The position numbers were made by a program, and so were the translations under genes. Under the pieces are notes generated by a model. The model was not told the origin of the DNA and searched no databases. It saw only the letters and a program-made list of their open reading frames with translations. A DNA stretch of 58,190 nt from contig JAMYWO010000051.1 in the NCBI GenBank assembly GCA_024220525.1, forward strand, positions 53,573 through 111,762, in the 5' to 3' direction. The stretch comes from Cochliopodium minus. Lineage: Eukaryota > Discosea > Himatismenida > Cochliopodiidae. Below are positions 35,671-46,464 of this stretch, one piece after another (position 1 is the stretch's first letter; each line of letters starts with the position of its first letter).

Positions 35671-37606
35671 TTATTTTTCGTCCAACTTTTCGATGACACT
35701 CCTCGTTTTGGACTGATGAACAATCTTGGAAAAAAAGATATCGTCAGAAACAAGTTTGGTCCGGTGTACAATGAGATGTTTGTCATAGTTACATAAATCA
35801 AAACTCAAGTTACAAAAAGTACAAGTGATTTTCTCCTCCTCTTCGAAGATCAAATACCTGGACTTCTTGCAAGGTTCCTCCGATTCAACAAAGTCAGACA
35901 ATCTCTTTTTCTCAATGACTCTTTGAGGAAGTTTCTTTTTCTTCTTGACAGGGAGCGTCAAAGTTTTTTTGGGCGAGTTCAAAATTGTTTTATTATTGCT
36001 AACGAAAAAGTCATCTTCAAAATCAAAGAGGTTACCACTGATTTTGTTAGTTACTTTGCTGTTATCATTGCTTTCAATGACTGTGTGTTGTATATCGGTT
36101 TTCGTTTCACTTTGGCTGAAATTAAAAATTCTTTTTATTTCTATACTTTTAGCTTTTAGATCCAAAGCAATGTTGTTTTCTGTTTCTTTTTGGAAAGAAA
36201 GAAGTATTATTATGAATGATCGCCAATCAAAAAAAATGAATGTAATGTTTTTTTAAAGTAATTATTTTAGTAATGATTGTTTAAAAGTTATTTTAACAGA
36301 TGTTTCTGAAAAATATTCAAAAAAAAAAGTTATATACTGGAAGAACTCTGTGGGGGCGAAATGTCAGAAGTTTTTCCATTTTTTGAGGTGGTGGACTCTT
36401 TGGAGAGGATTTTTTTGGGAGAGGTGGGAAAAGAAGAGGAGATGGGCTGATTTGTGTTGGAGGAAATAATACAATTATTATTTTTGTCTTTTTTTTTATG
36501 ATTGTCTACTTTGTCTTTGTCTTTGTTTACTTTTTTGCCCTTTTGGTTGGTGGAGATATCGTTATTATTGTTGGTTTTTTCTTTATCTTTGTTTTTATCA
36601 TCCTTGGTGATTATGATGATATCTTCGAGAGAAGCAGATTTATCTTTTTTATCTGTGTCGATATGATGTTGATTAAGATCGATGTTATTGGATTTGTTGG
36701 ATGAATTTTTACTTCTTGTCACAACTGGAATATTATCATTTTTGTTGGTGTTATTCTTTTGATGATTGATATTATTATTGATATCATTTTTATTTAAAAT
36801 ACTATTTTTTTTAGATTTGATTGGAGTAATGGCAATGCCAGGTAGATTGGAATTAATATTATTATTATTATTGATATAGATCGGCTCTTCATCCTCGGTG
36901 ATATCTATCACCTTTAATTTGCTCAGATGATATTCAATCTCCTTCCCATCCTTGATCAGATTGATATAGAGACCCTCGAATCTTACCTTGTTCTTGTTTT
37001 TCTTCACCTTCCTGAATACCCTGATAGGAGTTTTGGTTTCGGCCGATCGGTTCAACATGCAGGTTTGGCTATTGGATTGTCTAGATTTGAACATGATCTT
37101 GATGATGTTATTTGCGTTGTCATTATAATTCTCCACCATATTTTTTTCGCTGCAAAAAAAATCTGTGACCCCTATATTTTATATGGCAAATGAAATTGAT
37201 AAATTGGATTGATTTATAGTATATTTTTTTTCTTATCAAATATAATTTTCCTTTATGATTTCGATCATAATATATTATTTAGCTAAAATTATAATTGTGA
37301 ATATATCCCGACCATAATGTAAAAAATGAAGATTATAGAAAGATCAATTTAAAAATAGTTATCACCTTGTTTTTTATTGCCATATATCTTGCTCTTCTCC
37401 TTGAAATTTATTCCCATTCTCTTGAGCTCAGGGAAGGAATAGATTTTCATCTCTTCAAGTCCTTCAATGTTTCCGAATTTGAGTGGTTCATCGCTGGATT
37501 CTGATGAGGAATCAATGGAATCCTCTTTATCTCTTGTCAAATCTATGAAATTCAAATTGGTATGATTCACCAAAGATGAAAATGGGTTTTGGAAGATATG
37601 TTTCAT
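35671..37606 (-). CDS. Asn-rich nuclear-type protein with SUMO-interaction-like motifs and a C2H2-like finger
   Basis: The model joins three exons: 37606-37366, about 37149-36338 and 36179-35671. The first contains NFIDLTRDKEDSIDSSSE, a hydrophobic IDLT core followed by acidic/Ser residues, typical of a SUMO-interacting motif. The second contains VIDITEDEEP, a second such motif, then a long Asn/Lys/Asp-rich region and Pro-Ser tail. The third has a basic cluster (VKKKKKLPQRVIEKKR) and CTFCNLSFDLCNYDKHLIVH, a C2H2-like zinc finger. The first junction is one base out of phase, perhaps from an A-run error. The last is inferred from GTATAT and CAG sites, and because the third exon has no ATG of its own. 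Domain order suggests a SUMO-linked chromatin or DNA-repair factor. Confidence 0.55.
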
Positions 37607-38065
37607 TTTATAATCGAGATATTATCCAAAAATAATTATTTATGAATTTATATCCTATTTGCGCTGATGGGAATATATTATTCTTATTATGGGAGAATAT
37701 TTGGAAAAGAAAATTGCGCAATTTTTTTTTTAATTTTATTTAAGTTGAAAAATTTAACTATCTATAAAAAGATGAGTGTTGATAGAAAGTTATACAACCT
37801 TGAGTCTATTGGATCTTAAGATATGATTTATATTCAAATTTTTTAAAATTTTTCTGATTACTAAATTGAAAAACATATTCTATCGTTGTGAGATGCCAAT
37901 ATCATCGAAAGCGAGAATTTTCAGAATTTTAGAATCACTTCAAACAAGCCCAAAACTCAACAACTGCATTGAAAATTCTTGATCTTTTCAACTGTAATTC
38001 CCAAAGAATTTTACATTAAAAACAAAGAATTTTCTTTTCTAGACACTTTTATTCAAAAAGTTTAT
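37607..38065. other. Spacer up to the assembly gap
   Basis: AT-rich sequence with short frames. The last ~100 bases before the gap look somewhat coding-like but cannot be assigned. Confidence 0.4.
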
Positions 38066-38190
38066 NNNNNNNNNNNNNNNNNNNNNNNNNNNNNNNNNNN
38101 NNNNNNNNNNNNNNNNNNNNNNNNNNNNNNNNNNNNNNNNNNNNNNNNNNNNNNNNNNNNNNNNNNNNNNNNNNNNNNNNNNNNNNNNNN
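38066..38190. other. Assembly gap (125 N)
   Basis: A run of N marks a scaffold join. TMEM63 sequence begins immediately to its right. Confidence 0.99.
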
Positions 38191-39010
38191 GTTCGGCTTC
38201 CAGTACGCCTACATCTGCACCATCTTCGCCATGTGCATCCTTTACAGCACTGTTGTCCCCATTCTCCCTGTTTTCGCTTTGTTCGCCGTTTTGAACAAGT
38301 ACATTGTTGATAAACATCATTTAGTAAAAAAAAAAATTAAAAATATCCAAAAATTTTTAAAAAATTAAAAATATTCAAAAAAAATTCAAAATATCCAAAA
38401 AAAATTCAAAATATCCAAAAAAAATTTAAAAATTTAAATATTCAAAATTTAACTTTTGACATCTAATTAAAAATTTTCTTATTAAAAAAAAACAATTATT
38501 AATACAATCAACGAAAAATATGATGTTAAAAACTTTTCACACTTAAAGAATCAAATTTAAAATTATAATAATAAAAATTTACTGTCTATATCTCGCATAT
38601 TTATATGGGGAATATATTCATTCAAACACATTATAATAATAAAAAAATTTTTACTAAAATAAAAAATTCTTGATTATAAAACTAATCAAAAATAAATATT
38701 AAAAAATTTTTTTAATTTCAAACAATTTACAATTTAAATAGAAATTAAATATTTATTATTTTTTCCTTTAAAGGTGTATGTCAACCAAAAGACTCACAGC
38801 GACCTTCACATCACCAAAACAGTGATGAAATTTATTTTGACAAGTCTGATGATGTATCAAGGATGCATGATTTGCTTTTTTTACTTCATCCAATCATCTA
38901 CTCCTTGTGGTAAAATAAACAAATTGATCAAAAAAAAAATAATAACAAAAATTAAAAAAAATTTAAAATGTGATAAAAAATAAAAAATAAAAGTAAAAAA
39001 TAAAAATTTA
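38191..39010 (+). repeat. Second copy of the TMEM63 3' region (two exons and introns)
   Basis: This stretch matches 28274 to about 29070 almost base for base through exons and introns, differing mainly by single-base indels. Here the frame is intact (TVVPILPVFALFAVLNKYIV; TKTVMKFILTSLMMYQGCMI), where the first copy is broken. It starts at the N gap and ends in a low-complexity intron, after which EMC1 exons follow. A redundant contig or allelic copy is more likely than a biological duplication. Confidence 0.9.
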
Positions 39011-39059
39011 AATAGAAAAAAAAATTTAAAATAAAATTTTCATCCAACTTTTGTTTTAG

Positions 39060-41815
39060 CAAAAGAAGAAGTTTCAGTGGGAGAAATAGTGATGGACATG
39101 ATCAAAAACAAAAACAAAAAATACAACAGCGGGAAATTTAGGAACGTGCTCGTCGCAATGGCCCAAAACGACAAAGGAACCAACGTGTACGGGATAAACA
39201 CAATGAACGGAAAAATTTTGTGGAAAATTTTTCTTAACGGAAAAAAAGTCAAAAATATTTCAAAGTTATCTAATGTTGACTTTCAATTTTTAATTCATTT
39301 TTATGATGATTTGGATCGCAGATCTTATTTGTTTGTTTATGACGCTGTCAATGGCAGAAAAGTTAGAGATTTTTCTTATGATCAGGATGTTGGCTTGGTT
39401 CCCACTTTCTACAAGCTTCATAGTCATCAAAGTCTTTTCCTTGTCTACAATAATAATTTAAATGAGTAAATTTTTTTTATTTTTTTTTTTTTATTTTTTA
39501 TTTATATTTGTATATTTTTCATCTATTTTTATATTTTTTATTTTTATTTATTTTTTATTTATTATGTTGAAAAAAATGTATTTTACCTTTGAAATCAATT
39601 ATTTTCGTTTTTTTTTATTAATTCAATATTTATATTTTTTTTTTAATTTTTTTTTAAAATTTTTTTTAGTGGGGGTTCTAGTTTGGTAGACTTCAAATTT
39701 TTTCCTGAAGAAAAAGAAACTTTGAATGTTCTTTCTCCTCACCTTTCTCAAATTCATTTTTATTCCATTTCTTCTGACCAAATAAATGGTAAGTTTAAAT
39801 TTTTTTTTTTAAGATTGAAAGTATTTTTTTTGTTACGTATTTTTAAATTAACTGTTTTGACTTTTTCATTTATTTTAATTTTATTTTTTAGGATTTTTTT
39901 TTTTTTTATTAATTTTATTTTTGAGATTTACGTTATTTTTATTTTTATTTTATTTTATTTTTGAGATTTATATTTTTATTGCTATTTTTTTTTGACATCT
40001 TGATTTTGATTTTTTATTTTTTGAGATTTTTTATTATTTCATAAAATAAAATTTAATTTTTTTTTAATTAAATAACATTTTGTTTTCATTAATCTTTATT
40101 TTGACTTTTTTATTTTTTGAGATTTTTTATTATTTCATAAAATAACATTTAATTTTTTTTGATTTGTAACATTATTTTTTTTTAGGATACAAAATATTGA
40201 AAGAAAACGAGAAGATAAAGGGACAAAAAACATGGAATTTTCAAACAGGAACAAACAAAAAGATAGAAGCGCACACCATCACCAACCCCTTTGAAAGAAT
40301 CTACTCCCCTGCCGAAGTGAGAAGCGAAGGAAAGCTCGCAGAAAAATATCTCAATAAAAACTTGATTGGTGTCGTCACAAGTTTGAATAACCAAAACTTA
40401 CTTTCTTTTTTTCTTTTGGATAGTGTCTCTGGTAAAATTTTGAAGACTTTCACTCACAAAAATGCAAGAGGTAAAAAAAAAATTTTTCATTTTTTATTTT
40501 TATTTTTTATTTTTTATTTTTTCATTTTTTTATTTTTTATTATTTTTTTTATTTTTTTTATTTTTTTTATTTTTATTTTTTTTATTTTTATTTTATTATT
40601 TTATTTTACCATTTTTATTTTTATTTAAATTTTTATTATTTTCTTTTATTTTATTAAAATTTATTTTTATCATAATTTTCATTTTTAATTTTACTTTATT
40701 TGATTATTTTTTTTAAGGTCCTGTTATCCTCCAAAAATTCGAAAACAGGTTCGTCTACTCTTATTACAACACTGCCAAGAATAGTTTCCAAATCAGCTCC
40801 ATCTCCCTCTATGTCAACGGTTCTTTAACAGGAAAATTGTTTCAAAATTTCCAAAGAAATATTTTTGGTGGGCAAATCACTTCAAATGGTAAAAATAAAA
40901 ATCAAAAAATATGAAATAAATAAAAAATATTCAAAATGAAGAAAATAATTTGAAAATAGGCAACATTAAAAATGTATTTTAAAAATAATCAATAAAACAA
41001 ATAATATTAAACAAGAATATTTTAAATGTTAAATATTAAAAAAAAATTCTTTAAAAAAATAAAATATTCAAAAAAAAAAATAAATAAATATGATAAAATT
41101 ATAATCGAACAATAATAATAAAAAACAAATAATTTTAATTTTTCTCAATAATTTTTTTTTTTAATTTAAGATGAAGATAACTCTGACAATTTCTACGAAA
41201 ATATGAAATCATTTTATTTGAATAAAAACATAAAGACAATGTTCTTCACGGACACAAAGAAAGGAATCACCCCTAAACACTTGATAGTCGGAACTGCTTC
41301 GGGAAGTATCGTTGCTGTGGACGTCGCTATGTTGGATCCCAGAAGACCTTTTTCTACTGACGCAAACGCAGAGACATCTGGTCTTCCTGTTTTCTATTCT
41401 CACATTGATTGGCCTTCTGAAGCTGTTTTATCCCACAAATATAATGTATTATTTTAATTTTATTTTTTATTTTTTTGTTTTTTTTATTTTTATTTTTTAT
41501 TTTTTTATTTTCTTATTTTCTTATTTTTATTGTTTTTGTTTATTTTTTTTTTCAATTTATTTATTTTCTCTTAAATAGATTGAGAATTTGAATTATATCA
41601 AAGTTTTTCCTTCAAGCATGGAATCCACTTGCTTTGTTTTTGGAACAGGAAGAGATATTTATTTCCGTAGACATTCTCCTGCCTCCTCCTTTGATTTGCT
41701 GAAGAGCGATTTCGATTTCAGAATGCTCTTGTTGACTTGCACCATCTTGTTTGCTTTAACCTTTATTTCATTCTTCTTTACTAAAGATACAGTTTTACAA
41801 AGTCTTTGGGAATAA
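39060..41815 (+). CDS. EMC1: ER membrane protein complex subunit 1 (EMC1), C-terminal half
   Basis: Exons at 39060-39467, about 39670-39790, about 40186-40471, 40718-40889, about 41171-41445 and 41579-41815 join in phase, giving about 500 residues; EMC1 is about 1000 residues in animals. Recognisable elements are YGINTMNGKILWKIF, DSVSGKILKTFTHKNARG, TPKHLIVGTASGSIVAVD, MLDPRRP, MESTCFVFGTGRDIYF, and the membrane segment near LLTCTILFALTFISFFF followed by LQSLWE. These match the conserved luminal beta-propeller blades, the DUF1620 region and the single C-terminal transmembrane helix of EMC1. The EMC inserts and folds multi-pass membrane proteins in the ER. The N-terminal half, with its signal peptide, is absent; instead a TMEM63 fragment precedes it. 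Confidence 0.85.
40471..40717. repeat. T-rich intron array of EMC1
   Basis: Long series of TTTTTATTTT units between EMC1 exons. Confidence 0.75.
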
Positions 41816-42274
41816 CAAGAAAAATAAAAAATAAATTAATTTATTTTAAATTTTTTTTTTGGTTTTTTATATATTTTCTTTGTAAAATATTTATAAATAA
41901 AAAAATCAAAGTATGTAGAATTCCAAAATCAAAGTATGCAAGAGATATTTTTAGTAAAAATGTGGATGACAATTTTTATGTCCTTGAATTTGAAGATTTA
42001 ATTTTAAAAATTTTCTGATTCTTAGAAAATGAATGTTTTTAGGTTTTGGATTCTTACACCTACATTCGGAAAAGAATTTGGAGAAGGTTCTCTTTAAAAA
42101 AAAATTTCGAGAGATGGAAAGGGAAAAGATTAAACTGAAGAAGCATTTTAAGATGAAGAGAAAGAAATTTTAAAGAAGCAAATTTTTAATAATAATTTTT
42201 AATTTTCGGGTCAAATAATTTAAATAATTTTATAAAATGGAAATGGATTGATTTAAATAATAAAAAAAAAAAAA
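41816..42274. other. Spacer with weak coding-like fragments
   Basis: After the EMC1 stop, frames at about 41900-42018 (KYARDIFSKNVDDNFYVLEF) and 42045-42170 (basic, RKRIWRRFSLKK) look mildly coding-like. They have no start or clear splice structure, and I cannot assign them. Confidence 0.25.
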
Positions 42275-43303
42275 ATGGGTAATAATTTGATTGGGAAAAA
42301 TAACGAACTTCCTCAAAATATAATCAGCAGATTAGATCATAAAGAAATGATACAAACCATCCAATTAATCACAAATAATAAAATTCCATTATCAAAGCAA
42401 GGGATTGAAGAAATAGAGAATAAAGAATGCTGGATATATATCCTCTCTTTCCTTGATTTTGAAGAATTATTGACAATAGCCACAATATGTAAATCATTTT
42501 TTTTTATTTTGAAGGAGAGCGATAGATTCTGGAATCTCTTCCTCCTCAATAACTATCGAATAAATAGATTGCCAGAGCAATACAAAAATTGGAGAGAATA
42601 TTTTTTGAAATGTTTCTTATATGTATGGGATGGAGAGAGGATGAATAATTATTTCCATTTTGATCCCAAAATCCCCAATGTAGTAACATCTAGGAAAGGA
42701 TTCCCCTATAATTGGAAATGTTGCATCTCCAAAAACCCGCTCAGAGAATATACCCTCTATGCATTCCAATTTAATCTAGCAAAAAAACCAAATTTTGGAT
42801 TAGGTAAAATAAATAAATAATCAAATAAAAAGATCAACATGTATTTTTTTTTTTATTTTATTATTGATATCTTTAAAGGAATATGTACTTACGAAACGAA
42901 ACTAACAAAAAAATGCACTTATGTAACTAATAAAAGCAGATTTGGATATTATGAAGAAAATGAGATAGTATATCTTGTCACTGATGGAATAAGAATCAAA
43001 ACGAAATTCAAGCCATTCCAAGATGGATCGAAATTATTAATGATGGTACATGAAGTTGATTTAGAAGAAAAGATAGCGAAAGTGAGCTTTTTTTATCAGA
43101 AGAAAGATTCGAATGAAATAGAGTATCAAGTGACCTTTATCAATGTATCTTTGTCTATCAATGGAAAACTCTATTCTTTCTTTGGTTGTTCTGAAATTGG
43201 CTATAAAATCACTCTTTGTGCTCCCATTCCTCTTCACCCAAGTTATTTTGAAAATGTTGAAAGGAAATATTTTGATGTGATAGAAAAGCAGTTCATAATT
43301 TGA
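42275..43303 (+). CDS. F-box protein, intron-containing paralogue of the gene at 29652
   Basis: Two exons (42275-42804 and 42880-43303) join in phase 1 after FGLG. The F-box lies at residues ~48-90 (ECWIYILSFLDFEELLTIA, then ICKSFFFILKESDRFWNLFL). The C-terminal domain shares FDPKIPNVV, NWKCCISKN, LLMMVHEVD, FFYQKKDSNEIEYQV and NVSLSINGKLYSFF with the minus-strand paralogue. It probably binds SKP1 in an SCF ubiquitin ligase, with the shared second domain selecting substrate. The two copies are about 12 kb apart in opposite orientation and clearly diverged, so this is an old duplication rather than an assembly copy. Confidence 0.8.
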
Positions 43304-43434
43304 TTTATTGAATTTTTATTTTTTATTTTTTTTTGAATTTTTAATTTATTTATAATTATAAATAAAAATTTTTTTTGTTTCATTATTAAAAAAATTTTGT
43401 AATTTTATTCAAACAATTATGGTTTTTTTTGTAT

Positions 43435-45168
43435 CTAATTTTTAGAAAATCTTTTTTTCAAAGTCTCTATATCATCACAATAATTTGGCTGTTTGAAAAC
43501 CTTGTTGTTTTCAAGGGAAGAAATGATATCACAAGTGAATTGTATGGACTTGCAATACTTTAGAAGAAAATCAATGATAAAATTGAGTTTGGGACGATTT
43601 TCAATCTCATTGGATTTCATCCTATCTATCATTTCTTTAACCTCCTCTCCAAAATCTATTTCTCTGAAAGAATTTATAATTGTTTTAAAAGAAACCCCCA
43701 AAGAGAAAATATCACCTTTTTTTAAAAAAAAATAATTAAATTTTGTTCAATAAAAAATAAATTTATTAAATTTATTTTAAATAAAAAAAAGATTTTACTT
43801 TCAAAACATTCTAGTGTGGAGTTTTGTTCAGGAGGAGAAAAACCAGTTGAAACACTTTCTACTTTTTTGTCTTCACCATTGATCAAATAAGAACTTCCAA
43901 AATCAATGAAAATGTAACAAATTGTTCCAAATTTGTGGTAAAACATGATATTTTCTTTCATCAAAAAAAAAATTAAAATTAAATTTAAATTTTTACTAAA
44001 TAGTTTTTTATTTAAATTATTTTTATTTTACCAGGTTTTATGTCTCTGTGAATGATATTTGCTTTGTGAATTTTTTGAAGCTCGTTTAAAAGGATGAGAG
44101 CCATTCTGAGAAAATCTTTTTCAGATTTGAAATCAATTTTTTCTTTGTTTTTCCTCAAAGATCCCAAATGTCCACCTTTTTTTTAAAATTAAAAAAATAA
44201 TCAAAAAAAATTAAAATTAATAAAAAATAAACAAAAATAAAATAATTAAAATTTTAATTTTTTTTTCACCTTCAATCCATTCCATAATGATGTATTTGTC
44301 TTTGATATTTTTATTGGAATCATCTATTACTGCGATCAAGCGGGAAGTGGTCAAATCTTTTGCGTTGTTCATAATCAACTGCAAACTTTTTATTTCTTGG
44401 AGCCATGCCTTCACATACACTTCGCTATCATTTATCCTTTCTTTAATTGCTACCACAATGTTACTTTTAAAAATTAAAAAAATTGATAAAAATAAAATAA
44501 TCGATTTAAAAGAAATAAATTAAAATAAAATTAATTAATTAAATTATTTAAATACCTTTCTAAGTGTTCCATTTGAAATATTCTTCCAAATCCACCTTCT
44601 CCTATAACATTGATAATTGCAAACTCTTTCTCAAAGAAGAAATCTTTTGATACACCTTTTAAAGAAATAAAAAAAAAAAAAAAATATTAAATTATTTAAT
44701 TAAAAAATGAAAAATATTAAAAAATGAAAAATTTAAAAAATGAAAAATATTAAAAAATATAAATTAAATGAATTGTTTTTTTTTTTACATTTATCACATT
44801 CAATCAGATTATCGTTAATTGTGAAAACAAGACCACAAAAAGCACAATTAACATGAATTGAGTTTGAAGAAATTTCCTTGGTCTGATTCAAGGGAGAAGA
44901 AGAACTACTGAACATAGTGGAATTATTTAATTGAGAGGAATTTAATAAATCTCCTTCATTATTATTATTTCCGCTAAATGATAAATTAAGATTGTTCGAT
45001 ACATTTATGTCCAAACTCGTTTCTAACATCTTCAATGTTTTTTGGTCGCTTTGGATTGTCTCACTTATGATTTGTTGGGTTGGGGTGTTTAGTTTTATCA
45101 ATACTTCATTATCCGTTTTGTACTTTATCAGTTTCACAGTTATCTTTCTTGTACTGCTTGCTACAATC
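43435..45168 (-). CDS. Protein kinase with N-terminal zinc-ribbon-like segment
   Basis: Six or more exons join in phase. The 5'-most (45168-44789) encodes a Ser/Asn-rich region and then HVNCAFCGLVFTINDNLIEC with DKC, a CxxC...CxxC zinc-ribbon-like unit. The kinase domain follows: glycine loop IGEGGFGRIFQME, catalytic Lys in VVAIKERIND, catalytic loop IIHRDIKPENIMFYH, DFGSS, an APE-like FSPPEQ, and DIFSLGVSFKTII. All catalytic residues (Lys, HRD Asp, DFG Asp) are present, so it should be active; the group is unclear. The 5' exon opens with an acceptor (TTTTAG) and no ATG, so the N-terminus lies further upstream, possibly across the low-complexity tract at 45180-45432. Confidence 0.8.
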
Positions 45169-45179
45169 CTAAAATAATA

Positions 45180-45432
45180 AAATATTTATTTCATTTATTT
45201 TATTTTTTATCTTTTTTGTTTTTTTAATTTTTTTTTTTGTTTTATATTCAACTATTTAAATTATTTTTTATTTTATTTTTTAATTTATTAGTTTTTTTAA
45301 AAATTTTTTATTTTATTTTTTAATTTTATTTTTTATTTTTTCTATTATTTTTATTTTTTATTTTTATTTTTATTTTTATTTTTATTTTTATTTTTATTTT
45401 TATTTTTATTTTTATTTTTTATTTTTTATTTN
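45180..45432. repeat. (TTTTTA)n tract with an ambiguous base
   Basis: This includes at least ten near-perfect TATTTT units at about 45360-45420 and an N at 45432. It separates the kinase exons from a secreted-protein N-terminus. Repeat collapse in assembly is plausible. Confidence 0.75.
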
Positions 45433-45799
45433 ACAAAATTGTTAACAGTATTTGGATAATTGATTGATAAATTGAATACTTTGAATCCTTGTCCATCAAT
45501 CGTTCCTTTTATTAAATATATAAATTTTTTATTGAAAAGAAAAATTGTTGAAACAAATAAAAATCTTCAATTATTCTTAAATTAGAAAAAATGAAGAAAA
45601 AGATACCATTGAAATAAATAAAAGGTGGTGCAACTCCTATTGGTTGAAAGTTGAATCCGGTGCAATCGATGTCATTGGTCAATTTGAAACTACCCACAAA
45701 ATTGTTGATGTTTTGTAAACTTGAGCAACTAGTTATAGCTAGTTGGCAATGTACAATGCTCAATAGTGATAAAATTATAAAAATCATTCTGTTTTTCAT
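45433..45799 (-). CDS. N-terminal part of a secreted or receptor protein with beta-helix-like motif
   Basis: The ATG at 45799 opens a classical signal peptide (MKNRMIFIILSLLSIVHC), then ITSCSSLQNINNF and LTNDIDCTGFNFQPIG. An intron (GTATCT) leads to a short exon at about 45507-45438 reading GTIDGQGFKVFNLSINYPN. Motifs of the type IDGxGFxIxNLxI are common in beta-helix ectodomains of protist adhesins and receptor kinases. The frame then meets a donor containing an N and the low-complexity tract. The kinase exons follow on the same strand, but the exon phases do not match directly, so at least one exon is missing if the two belong together. Confidence 0.5.
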
Positions 45800-46464
45800 T
45801 TTTTTTTTATTTATTATATTTTTAATTTATTATTCAAAAAAAATCAAATAAAATGATCTCAAAAATATAAATAAAATATTGTATTTCATTTTATGATAAT
45901 TTGTGTTTTCTATTTTGCCTTGACCAAATCAAGATCTTGTTCATTTATTTTTCTTAATGTTTTAAATTATTAATAATCAAAAAAAAAAATATACAATTAA
46001 TATACATATTTTTAGATTAATTTAATGGATCCTATATTCAATTAACCTTTCTATTTTCCGTTTTAAAAAATATTTTTCTAAAAAAATCATACCTCAAAGA
46101 CCAAAAGTTCATAATTTAACTCAAACTAGAATGATCACTGAAGGATTATGGGAACATTTTGACAATCAATTTTTAAGAATGAGAATTTAATTTTTAATTT
46201 GAAATGAATGAGTTTTTTTTTTGACAGAAGAAAAATTCCAATGGGTTCCCCAATAAAGGGAAGATAAGATAAGGCTTTGGTGTGAGAAAAAAAAAAGAAA
46301 ATCAGTTTGCTTTTTTCTGTGTAGATGTTGTTGTGTGTATGTGTGTAAAAAAAGCAAAAAGTTTTTTTCTTAAAGTTTCTCACCCTAGGAAATCTTCCAA
46401 AAGAAAAGGAAAGAAAAGGAAAATTTTTATGTCAAAAAAAAAATAAGATATATCTTTGGTATGT
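45800..46464. other. AT-rich intergenic stretch
   Basis: Between the secreted-protein start and the Zn2Cys6 gene end. No supportable exon was seen. Confidence 0.5.

Noticed and set aside
38191-41815. Genuine TMEM63-EMC1 fusion protein
   Set aside because: It is in phase, but EMC1 lacks its first half, the TMEM63 part duplicates 28274-29070, and the join sits in low-complexity DNA beside an N gap. A misassembly is simpler.
45340-45432. Regular short repeats as a CRISPR array
   Set aside because: The units are 6-nt A/T simple sequence with no spacers, in eukaryotic intron-type DNA.
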